NCBI GenBank assembly: GCA_045535505.1 | Contig: JAZSLU010000040.1 | Span: 1-21,479, forward strand | DNA length: 21,479 bases | Source of the DNA: CAKSST01 sp045535505 | Lineage (GTDB): Bacteria > Bacillota > Clostridia > Oscillospirales > Acutalibacteraceae | Direction of reading: 5' to 3' | Part shown: positions 1 through 6,341 of the stretch, one piece after another | Position numbering within the stretch: the stretch's first letter is position 1 | Layout: each line of letters starts with the position of its first letter | Translations under genes and position numbers: made by a program | Notes under the pieces: generated by a model | What the model saw: only the letters and a program-made list of their open reading frames with translations | Databases searched by the model: none | What the model was told of the DNA's origin: nothing

Positions 1-90
1 AGAGATGGCTGAGCTGGCCTAAGGCGCACGATTGGAAATCGTGTAGGCGTTAATAGCGTCTCGAGGGTTCGAATCCCTCTCCCCCCGCCA
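1..90 (+). tRNA. tRNA-Ser(GGA), 5' end cut by window edge
   Basis: Type II tRNA with a long variable arm. The anticodon stem CACGA/TCGTG encloses a loop with anticodon GGA at 34-36, which reads serine UCC/UCU. The T arm GAGGG-TTCGAAT-CCCTC, discriminator G and encoded CCA (88-90) are all present. About two 5' acceptor bases lie outside the window. Oddly, the visible acceptor bases AGAGA (tRNA positions 3-7) do not fully pair with the 3' strand TCCCCCC: positions 3 and 5 are A opposite C. The rest of the fold is good, so it is probably a real gene with a weakened acceptor stem. Confidence 0.9.
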
Positions 91-95
91 ATGGA

Positions 96-122
96 AACCC
101 GCCCTTTTTGGTCGGTTTTTTT
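96..122 (+). terminator. Weak rho-independent terminator after tRNA-Ser
   Basis: The arms AACC-GCC and GGT-GGTT pair with one mismatch and one G-U pair around a T-rich loop, and a run of seven T follows at 116-122. It lies 6 bases past the tRNA CCA, where a tRNA terminator is expected. Confidence 0.5.
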
Positions 123-145
123 ATTTGGCGGAGAGAGGGAAAAGA

Positions 146-360
146 GAACCGTTTTGCTTTTGCAAAACGGTTCGGCGACGCAGCCCAACCACCGCGTTAG
201 GTGGTTGGGACTGCCAAAGTCTCGAGTAGAGCAATTTTTTTGGTAACACACGCAGTGTTCGAAAAAATGCCAAGCGCAGAGTACCCCTCTCGATGTAATA
301 AATGAAGTTCGCCTTGCGGCGAGAGAAATATTACTTTGTAATATGAAATAGCTTCGCTAT
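146..360. repeat. Non-coding chain of six hairpins (candidate intergenic palindromic element)
   Basis: Six inverted repeats follow one another with no plausible gene. They are 146-173 (perfect 12-bp stem, TTTT loop), 180-214 (GCAG plus CCCAACCACC pairing with GGTGGTTGGG and CTGC, one bulge), 231-270 (imperfect, core AACAC/GTGTT), 309-322 (TCGCC/GGCGA), 328-344 (ATATTAC/GTAATAT) and 348-360 (ATAGC/GCTAT). The last three are spaced by only 5 and 3 bases. Such chains resemble REP/MITE-like interspersed elements of Firmicutes, but copy number cannot be seen here. A 16-nt segment at 213-228 recurs at 990-1005 with one mismatch. Confidence 0.55.
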
Positions 361-428
361 GAAATATGCATAAGTTTGAACGCATAGGTAGAAAACTTAA
401 GGAATTTCGAATTTGTTACCATTTTAAA

Positions 429-470
429 AAAATCGACAAGATTCGACACAGACTTGTCGATTTTACTTTT
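429..470. terminator. Hairpin terminator, possibly bidirectional
   Basis: AAAATCGACAAG (429-440) pairs perfectly with CTTGTCGATTTT (453-464) around a 12-nt loop. A T-rich tail follows on the plus strand and an A-rich tract precedes it. It separates the hairpin chain from the promoter of the next gene. The remaining bases from 361 to 428 show nothing else recognisable. Confidence 0.5.
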
Positions 471-506
471 TCACTATTCTCTTAAAAGTCGATTTTGGCA
501 AATTAC

Positions 507-535
507 TTGTAAAATAAGGAAAAATATGATATATT
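507..535 (+). promoter_or_regulatory. Sigma-A-type promoter, extended -10
   Basis: TTGTAA (507-512), a 17-bp spacer and TATATT (530-535), with TG one base upstream of the -10. A start near 542 would give an 80-nt leader containing a small stem (GTGTGGTT pairing with AGCCGCAC, about 560-586) before the ribosome binding site of the gene at 624. Confidence 0.5.
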
Positions 536-623
536 ATGTAAGCCGATTAATTTGAATTTTGTGTGGTTGCTTTGATAGCCGCACTTTTGATTTTTAATTT
601 ATATAATGATGGAGGTGAAATTG

Positions 624-962
624 ATGAAAAAGGTCTTTGGTTCCGGTTGGATGCGTTTAATTCTGGTGCTTATAGTATATGTTTGCTATTTTTTCCTTGC
701 ACTGCCATACGTAGTAAATAATATCAGTATTATGTCAAGCAATCCTGCTTTTGGTGTGTGTGAATTTGTTGTATTGGCGCTTTGCATAATAGGATTTATT
801 TGCGGATGGAAAATTGTTCGCAACATCGACACGTCGGCGGGCGTATTTATGGTAGTAATAAAAGTGCTTTTAGCAGCATGGATCGGTTTGTTTGTGTTGC
901 CCTTTGTAATAGGAAGCATTCCGTATAAAATATGTCACAAAAATGATATTGCACAAGAATGA
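624..962 (+). CDS. Small multi-pass membrane protein, function unknown
   Basis: This 112-residue protein is not recognised as a known family. It begins with a short basic N-terminus (MKK) and has three to four hydrophobic segments, roughly residues 9-28, 43-62, 72-90 and 92-100. It ends in a short polar tail, so it should sit in the cytoplasmic membrane. The ATG at 624 was chosen over the in-frame ATGs at 606 and 609 because GGAGGTG at 611-617 sits 6 bases upstream of it. The gene stands alone, with a promoter candidate at 507-535 and converging genes downstream. No catalytic motif is visible. Confidence 0.7.
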   Translation: MKKVFGSGWMRLILVLIVYVCYFFLALPYVVNNISIMSSNPAFGVCEFVVLALCIIGFICGWKIVRNIDTSAGVFMVVIKVLLAAWIGLFVLPFVIGSIPYKICHKNDIAQE

Positions 963-1118
963 TTTTATTTTTCATTTGTGGAAAGGTTAGCCAAAGTCTT
1001 GAGTACACAAAGCCGTTATGAGTAGGCTCGGTGTGGGACAATGGCAGATTTTTGGTTCGCACGGGTTTAAAAAAGATTACTCTGTGAGTTTGTAAATATT
1101 AATTAAAACTACAATAAA
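963..1118. other. Intergenic stretch, no gene seen
   Basis: This is the gap between converging genes. It contains a 16-nt match (990-1005) to the hairpin element at 213-228. No convincing open frame, RNA fold or promoter was found; the reading frames crossing it have no ribosome binding site. Confidence 0.4.
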
Positions 1119-1155
1119 AAAGCACCCGATTCAAAAAATTCGAATCGGGTGCTTT
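1119..1155 (-). terminator. Strong terminator of the CNNM operon
   Basis: AAAGCACCCGATTC (1119-1132) pairs perfectly with GAATCGGGTGCTTT (1142-1155) over 14 bp. Read on the minus strand, the stem is followed by a T run. It lies directly after the stop codon at 1160, so it ends the leftward CNNM operon. Confidence 0.85.
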
Positions 1156-1159
1156 AATT

Positions 1160-2416
1160 TTATTCTTCTATTTCTTCTACGGGAAGAACTTCAACTTTCA
1201 GGCGTTCAATGCGGCGGTTATCAATTTCTAAAACGGTGAAGGAAAGATTTTTATAATCGATCTTATCACCCGGCTCGGCATAGCGGCCAAGCTGTTCTAT
1301 GATAAAACCACCGATAGTGGCATTGTCATCATCAAAATCGCGTGCATTGAAGTCAACCTCGTCAAATAAATCTTCAATACGCATATCGCCATCGATTTCA
1401 AACGTGCCATCAGAAAGCTCTACAACTTCGGGGTCAATTTCGTCGTTTTCGTCCCAAATGTCACCTACAAGCTGTTCAAAGACGTCTTCCATTGTGAGAA
1501 TGCCCATTACACCGCCGTACTCGTCTGTGACGATAACCATATGGCTGCGTTTTTTACGCATGGTGGTCAAAACATCGTTTAATGGTGTTGTTTTATAAAT
1601 AAAAACAGGCTCCATAAGTGATGCAAGTACATCTGCGTTGCGGTCTTCGGTTAAATCACGCATTACGAGATTAAGATGTAAAATTCCTATAATGTTATCA
1701 ATAGTATCTTTATATACGGGAATGCGAGTGTTGTCTGACTCTAAGATAGTTTTAAGTATTTCTTCGCGGCTGTCTTGCGCATCAATAGCAACAATATCTA
1801 CTCGAGGAGTAATGATTTCGTATGCTAAAACCTCGTCAAAGTCAAAAGCGCTTTGCAGAAGTTCACATTTTTCTTCGTCTATAACACCCTCGTCTTCAAC
1901 GGTGTCTAAAATGGTTTCGAGTTCTTCTTCGCTTATTGGTGTGTCGCTGATGCTGCCACGCCAAAGGAACGAGAGAATTTTAATAATACCATCTACGATA
2001 ATAACAATAGGTTTTGTGATTATCATAAGAGCGAAAAGGGGAATGGCAAAAAGCTTTGAAAAGGTTTCGGGCATTGTTTTAACAACAACCTTAGGCACAA
2101 TTTCACCGCATATAAGTACGATAACGGTCATACCTATTGTGGAAATCCAAGCCTTTGATGAGCCGAGCAGGCTTATAACAAGCACGGTTGCGACAGATTC
2201 TGATGCGATGTTAACCAAATTGTTACCAATAAGAATAGTTGCAAGAGCACTTTCGTAGTTGTTGTAAATTTTGTATGCCAGTTTTGCTGAGAGTGAGCCT
2301 TTTTCTTCCGCCGCACGTTTAAGACGAAGTTCGTTTGCGGAGGCAAAAGCTATTTCAGATGAAGAAAAAAATGCAGAACAGATGAGGCAAATAACGATAA
2401 TGATTACATTAAACAT
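1160..2416 (-). CDS. CNNM/CorC (HlyC, YfjD-like) membrane protein with CBS domains
   Basis: 418 residues. The family is linked to Mg2+/Co2+ transport or homeostasis; the older name hemolysin C is historical. Residues about 1-175 form the CNNM membrane domain, with the family signatures FFSSSEIAF, GNNLVN and GEIVPK. Paired CBS motifs follow at about 190-325, including the segments ITPRVD and DEYGGVMGILT. A CorC/HlyC transporter-associated domain lies at about 335-412. It is the second gene of a two-gene operon: its start lies inside the end of the upstream CNNM paralogue (8-nt overlap), implying coupled translation. A strong terminator follows. Family assignment is firm; the substrate is not known. 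Confidence 0.92.
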   Translation of the reverse strand: MFNVIIIVICLICSAFFSSSEIAFASANELRLKRAAEEKGSLSAKLAYKIYNNYESALATILIGNNLVNIASESVATVLVISLLGSSKAWISTIGMTVIVLICGEIVPKVVVKTMPETFSKLFAIPLFALMIITKPIVIIVDGIIKILSFLWRGSISDTPISEEELETILDTVEDEGVIDEEKCELLQSAFDFDEVLAYEIITPRVDIVAIDAQDSREEILKTILESDNTRIPVYKDTIDNIIGILHLNLVMRDLTEDRNADVLASLMEPVFIYKTTPLNDVLTTMRKKRSHMVIVTDEYGGVMGILTMEDVFEQLVGDIWDENDEIDPEVVELSDGTFEIDGDMRIEDLFDEVDFNARDFDDDNATIGGFIIEQLGRYAEPGDKIDYKNLSFTVLEIDNRRIERLKVEVLPVEEIEE

Positions 2417-3431
2417 TTACATTACCCCCATCTTCTTCGTCGTATATCTCACCAACAAGCTCTTCTAAAATATCCTCGACGGTAATGATGCCGAGAATTT
2501 TGCCTGCCGATTGAACGAAAGCAATATGAGTGCGGTTGGCAGAAAGGGTGGACAGCAAATCGTCCACGGGGGTAGAAGAATTAATCATTGTGGCACTTCG
2601 CATAATCTGGCGCACATTAAAACTTTCATTTTTATAATTACATTTTAAGAAGGTGCGTATGCTTAAAGTGCCGATTACCCAGCCTTTATCATCCACAACA
2701 GGCAAACGAGAATAGGTGCTGTTGCTAATGATGTTTAGAACCTTTTCGTTGCTGTCTTTTTCGTGTATGTAGCAAACCTTTTCCCAAGGGGTCATAACAT
2801 CTTTGGCAGTACGCTCTGAAAACTCAATAGCGTTTTGCACCAACTCTTCAGTTTCTTCGTCGATATCGTTTTCTTCTACAAAGGTTTCAATAATATCGTA
2901 AAGTTCATCCTCAGTAACAGTGGGTGTATGGTCGGCCTTCTTTTTGAAAGGACGGCTTGCCCACTCACTGATGGTGGAAAAGAAGAAGCTGACAGGGGTG
3001 AGAATTTTCATCAGCAATATAAGTGACCCCGCGATTGTCATGGCAAACTTTTCGTTACAAGCTTTGGCAAAGGATTTAGGAATCATCTCGCCGATTAAAA
3101 AAACCACAACTGTTGAAATGATGGTAGAAACGGTTACCGCATAGTCAGGCATCGCTTCAATACTGCTGAACAACGAATATGTAAAAACAGTTGAGAGTGT
3201 TGCGATACCCGCATGGGTAACGTTAGTGCCGATAAGCAAGGTGGTGAGCGCTTTGTCAAAGTTATCCAAGATATAGAGCACACGCTTAGCGCGTTTATCA
3301 CCATTTTCTGCTTTATTTGACATGCGAATCTTGTTGACAGATGCCAAAGCAATTTCTGCTCCCGCAAAATATGCTGCCAACAACAATATAACTGAAATTG
3401 CTATTAAATAACCCGCAGGACTGTCGTCCAT
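2409..3431 (-). CDS. CNNM-family membrane protein with CBS domains, lacking the CorC domain
   Basis: 340 residues, paralogous to the downstream gene. The CNNM membrane domain occupies about residues 1-165 (AGAEIALAS, GTNVTHAG and GEMIPKSFAK signatures), and a CBS pair occupies about 190-325, ending in GIITVEDILEELVGEIYDEE. It stops there, so the C-terminal CorC/HlyC domain present in its neighbour is absent. AAGGAG lies about 11 bases upstream of the ATG, and a promoter candidate sits at 3470-3498. The 8-nt overlap with the next gene suggests equal expression and perhaps a heteromeric complex, since CNNM proteins dimerise. That partnership is an inference. Confidence 0.9.
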   Translation of the reverse strand: MDDSPAGYLIAISVILLLAAYFAGAEIALASVNKIRMSNKAENGDKRAKRVLYILDNFDKALTTLLIGTNVTHAGIATLSTVFTYSLFSSIEAMPDYAVTVSTIISTVVVFLIGEMIPKSFAKACNEKFAMTIAGSLILLMKILTPVSFFFSTISEWASRPFKKKADHTPTVTEDELYDIIETFVEENDIDEETEELVQNAIEFSERTAKDVMTPWEKVCYIHEKDSNEKVLNIISNSTYSRLPVVDDKGWVIGTLSIRTFLKCNYKNESFNVRQIMRSATMINSSTPVDDLLSTLSANRTHIAFVQSAGKILGIITVEDILEELVGEIYDEEDGGNVNV

Positions 3432-3469
3432 GAAGAAACCAACTCCTTAATATTAATACGGATATGGTT

Positions 3470-3498
3470 AGTTTAACATAAATTAAAGACAATTACAA
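3470..3498 (-). promoter_or_regulatory. Candidate promoter of the CNNM operon
   Basis: On the minus strand: TTGTAA (3498-3493), a 17-bp spacer and TAAACT (3475-3470), with TG one base before the -10. The -10 matches only 4 of 6 consensus bases. No terminator is visible after the oxidoreductase gene ending at 3503, so readthrough could also feed this operon. Confidence 0.35.
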
Positions 3499-3502
3499 CA
3501 GT

Positions 3503-4453
3503 TTAATTTTGAAAGCCTTTTATAATGTCCAAAACGGTTATAAGTTCTTCGGGTTTAACTTTATCGATGGGTTTGTTGTTTTTAACGCAATCGATGAAAT
3601 ATTTAATTTCGTTTGCATAGGCATCGCTTTGGGGCAGGTTTAAACTGTCGTCAGCGTTTACGTTTTGGTCGCTAAGACTTGTAACCTTGCCGCCGCACTC
3701 GTAAATTTTAAGGCCATTTTCATTATTTTCAATAACTGCCTTTTCAAAATGGAAACGGAATTTGCCTGAAAATGGGTAAGATGCGGCATACCAAGCGGCT
3801 TCGGCATTAATAAAGAAACCGTCATACTCGTAAACAGCGTTAATGCAATCCTGCTCGGGTCGCACACAGGTGAATGCGTGAATGTTTTTTGGTGTACCGA
3901 AAGCATAAATCATATAATCGAGGTCGTGAATGTGAACGTCCTGCGCAACAAGACCACTGCGGCTTTGGTCAACAATCCAGTTATCCCATCTTTTTGAGGG
4001 GCGTTTACCCAAACGCGACATACTGCCCGACAGCAATTTGCCGTATTTGCCGTTTCCAAAAACCTCTTTAATAAACTCATATTCGGGCCAAAAACGCAAA
4101 ACCTGTGCAACCATAAATTTGACATTGTTTTTGGCAGCGGCATCATAAATGCGAGGAACATCTTTTGGGTCTAAACAAACCGGTTTTTCACAAATTACGT
4201 TAATGCCTTTTTCCATTGCTTTAATAGAGAATTCGGCATGCATAAAGGTTGGAAGACAGATGTCAACAATGTCAAGCTGTTCACATTCTAACATCTCGTC
4301 AAAGTTGGTGTAATGCTTTACATTTTCGTAAGGCTCCATTCTTTCGGGACGGGTATCGCAAAGCGCAACAAGCTCAACGTCGTCAGATTCCATCCAAACA
4401 GGAATGTGTGCGCCGCTTATTACACCTACACCCACTAATGCAACTTTTAACAT
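3503..4453 (-). CDS. Gfo/Idh/MocA-family NAD(P)-dependent oxidoreductase
   Basis: 316 residues, the usual family length. The N-terminal Rossmann fold has the dinucleotide loop GVGVISGAH (8-16) and the acidic residue after beta-2 (LCD, about 33). EKP (89-91) carries the usual catalytic-site lysine, and DVHIHDLD (172-179) is the second active-site motif. Family members oxidise or epimerise sugars, inositols and related polyols in the cytosol; the substrate cannot be read from sequence. It follows the isomerase gene by 16 bases with its own GAGGTGG site, so the two form an operon. Confidence 0.9.
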   Translation of the reverse strand: MLKVALVGVGVISGAHIPVWMESDDVELVALCDTRPERMEPYENVKHYTNFDEMLECEQLDIVDICLPTFMHAEFSIKAMEKGINVICEKPVCLDPKDVPRIYDAAAKNNVKFMVAQVLRFWPEYEFIKEVFGNGKYGKLLSGSMSRLGKRPSKRWDNWIVDQSRSGLVAQDVHIHDLDYMIYAFGTPKNIHAFTCVRPEQDCINAVYEYDGFFINAEAAWYAASYPFSGKFRFHFEKAVIENNENGLKIYECGGKVTSLSDQNVNADDSLNLPQSDAYANEIKYFIDCVKNNKPIDKVKPEELITVLDIIKGFQN

Positions 4454-4469
4454 AACTTACCACCTCGTT

Positions 4470-5306
4470 TTATGCTTTTGTTACCTTATCAACAATATTT
4501 TGCAAATAAACTTTTGCATCTTCAATATCTTTAGTTTGCTGGTCGCCTTTTATTTCGCGCTCTATTGTGAGATAGCCGTCATAACCGAGCTTGTGAAGAC
4601 CGCTGATAACGGCATTAAAGTCAACCTTGCCTTCGCCCATTTTGGTTTCTTCGCCCAGTTCTTTACCGTTGGTGGGGAATCTGCCGTCTTTAGCGTGAAC
4701 GTTACGAACATATTTGCCGAGAACATCAAGAGCGTCAACGGGGTTGCCTTTGCCGTAGAGAATAAGGTTTGCAGTGTCAAGGTTAACACCAAGGTTGTCG
4801 GTGCCGACCTTTTCGAAGCAGCGCATCATTGTAACGGGTGTTTCTTGACCTGTTTCAAACAGCAAATATTGCTCGTTTTTCTTTAAATGTTCTGCAACTG
4901 TTCTGATTGCAACGCAAAGTGAATTGAAATTTTCGTCATAGGGGTTTTCGGGGATGAAGCCCATGTGTGTTGCGACGTTTACAACGCCAAGCTTTTTAGC
5001 AAAGTCTGCGCCGTCGCACAAATTTTTAATACGCATTGCTCTGTAATCTGTGGGAACAAGACCGATTGTGAGCTGACCGTCATAAAAGTCCCAAACGCGT
5101 GGGCCTTCCCAACCGCACCAGATTGCAGAAATGGTGATGCCGTATTTTTCGCAAAGGCTGTTAAGGAATTCGGCGTTTTCGTCTGTAAAGAGTTCGGGCT
5201 TCCAGCAGTTTAACTGGCAGTTGTCAAAGCCAAACTTTGTAAGACGTTGAAACTTTTCTTCAATAAGGTCAACATTGTTAAAAGAAATTATAGTACCGAT
5301 TTTCAT
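4470..5306 (-). CDS. Xylose isomerase-like TIM-barrel sugar isomerase/epimerase
   Basis: 278 residues of the AP-endonuclease-2 (sugar phosphate isomerase/epimerase) fold. Likely metal ligands are E151 (FETGQE), D177 (NLDTAN), H204 (VHAKDG) and E249 or E251 (TIERE), in the order seen in this superfamily. It probably isomerises or epimerises a keto-sugar or inositol-type substrate. AAGGAG lies upstream of the ATG. It is the first gene of a leftward operon with the oxidoreductase, divergent from the AraC-type regulator. A regulatory dyad lies in the shared upstream region. Confidence 0.88.
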   Translation of the reverse strand: MKIGTIISFNNVDLIEEKFQRLTKFGFDNCQLNCWKPELFTDENAEFLNSLCEKYGITISAIWCGWEGPRVWDFYDGQLTIGLVPTDYRAMRIKNLCDGADFAKKLGVVNVATHMGFIPENPYDENFNSLCVAIRTVAEHLKKNEQYLLFETGQETPVTMMRCFEKVGTDNLGVNLDTANLILYGKGNPVDALDVLGKYVRNVHAKDGRFPTNGKELGEETKMGEGKVDFNAVISGLHKLGYDGYLTIEREIKGDQQTKDIEDAKVYLQNIVDKVTKA

Positions 5307-5330
5307 AAAATTTTGCTCCTTTTTGTATTG

Positions 5331-5358
5331 ATTTTAGGATGTGTTTATGGTAACATAA
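5331..5358 (-). promoter_or_regulatory. Candidate activator-dependent promoter and AraC-type operator
   Basis: On the minus strand TAAAAT (5336-5331) could be a -10, but nothing resembling a -35 sits at the right distance. That place is covered by the dyad TTATG-N4-CATAA (5345-5358). An operator over the -35 slot is typical of activation by AraC-family proteins. The half-site TGGTAACATAA (5348-5358) recurs at 6301-6311 before the aldolase gene with one change. Confidence 0.4.
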
Positions 5359-5373
5359 GCGCAAGACAAAAAA

Positions 5374-5401
5374 TTGTAAAATTTTGATTTTGGATTATAA
5401 T
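5374..5401 (+). promoter_or_regulatory. Promoter of the AraC-type regulator gene
   Basis: TTGTAA (5374-5379), a 16-bp spacer and a perfect TATAAT (5396-5401). The predicted start near 5408 leaves a leader of about 22 nt with the ribosome binding site just before the ATG at 5430. Confidence 0.6.
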
Positions 5402-5429
5402 ATTTTGACTTTGCTTGAGGTGGAGTTTT

Positions 5430-6272
5430 ATGCAGAAATTTATAAAGAAAGAATTAACCCCTATTGTTTACGGTGAAGTTCCTGTCAGGGTTTTAGAATT
5501 TAACGTTGAAAAGAACAAATCTTGCTTTAGGCAGCATTGGCACGAGCGAGTTGAATTGCACCTTGTTAAAAAAGGCAGTTTTGAGCTTTCTTGCAACGGC
5601 GAGAGGGTAATAATTGGTAAGGGCGAGATGTCAATTATTTCGCCAACCTTTGCGCACAGCGGTATAGCAGGTGATGAGGGTGTTGAATTTACTACCATAA
5701 TGTTTGATATTAAGGATTTGAAAAATGAAAATTTAGCGGTTGCAAAACAGCTTAAAATGTTGCTTAGCGGATACTCTTGTTTTGTGTTAAAAACCGATAA
5801 CAAGCAAATTATAACGATTGCTCAGGATATAATAAAAATGAATAACCGCAAGGAAGAATATCATTCGCTTGAGTTTGTGGGCTGCATTTATAGATTGTTG
5901 GGTATTTTGTGCAGATATTGTTTAGATGACCGACAGACAGTAACCCGCTCTGCCGAAAATTTTGCAGATGTTATAAGCTATATAAACGAAAATTTTCAAA
6001 ACAACATCTCTTCAAGTTCAATAAGCGGCCGCTTTAACTATGACGAGGCATATTTTTGTCGAAAATTTAAAAGTGTTACGGGAAATACCGCAACAAAATA
6101 CATCCAAACCCTGCGACTTGAACATTCAAGACGGCTGCTTGAAAAAACCGATATGTCGATAAGAGAAATTTCTATTGCTTGTGGTTTTAGCGACAGCACA
6201 TACTATATAAACTGTTTTCGCAAAATGTATGGTGTATCGCCTTTAAAATACAGAAAAAGAGATGAAAAATAA
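5430..6272 (+). CDS. AraC-family transcriptional regulator with cupin sensor domain
   Basis: 280 residues. The N-terminal half (about 15-90) is a cupin-like sensor with the segment FRQHWHERVEL. The C-terminal region (about 185-277) holds two helix-turn-helix motifs of the AraC/XylS type, including MSIREISIACGFSDSTYY and the signature end FRKMYGVSPLKYR. The ATG at 5430 was chosen over the in-frame TTG at 5415 because AGGTGGAG lies directly before it. It sits between a leftward isomerase-oxidoreductase operon and a rightward aldolase gene, so it probably senses the substrate of that pathway and controls both arms. Confidence 0.9.
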   Translation: MQKFIKKELTPIVYGEVPVRVLEFNVEKNKSCFRQHWHERVELHLVKKGSFELSCNGERVIIGKGEMSIISPTFAHSGIAGDEGVEFTTIMFDIKDLKNENLAVAKQLKMLLSGYSCFVLKTDNKQIITIAQDIIKMNNRKEEYHSLEFVGCIYRLLGILCRYCLDDRQTVTRSAENFADVISYINENFQNNISSSSISGRFNYDEAYFCRKFKSVTGNTATKYIQTLRLEHSRRLLEKTDMSIREISIACGFSDSTYYINCFRKMYGVSPLKYRKRDEK

Positions 6273-6300
6273 CCTAAAAACTGATAAATTATGCTGTTAG

Positions 6301-6312
6301 TGGTAATATAAT
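6301..6312 (+). promoter_or_regulatory. Candidate AraC site overlapping the -10 of the aldolase gene
   Basis: TGGTAATATAA (6301-6311) matches 10 of 11 bases of the half-site at 5348-5358. A perfect TATAAT (6307-6312) overlaps it. No -35 hexamer lies 16-18 bp upstream, so the promoter may depend on a regulator. The overlap with the -10 fits repression as well as activation. Confidence 0.35.
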
Positions 6313-6341
6313 AAAGTAGTTAATAAAGGAGGTTTTTGGGA

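Noticed and set aside
197..385. 62-residue open frame on the minus strand
   Set aside because: It lies across the hairpin chain, has no convincing ribosome binding site, and its residues simply mirror the palindromes.
847..1062. 71-residue minus-strand open frame
   Set aside because: Half of it is antisense to the small membrane protein gene, and no ribosome binding site or protein-like pattern is visible.
1638..2258. 206-residue plus-strand open frame
   Set aside because: Serine- and arginine-rich shadow of the CNNM gene on the other strand.
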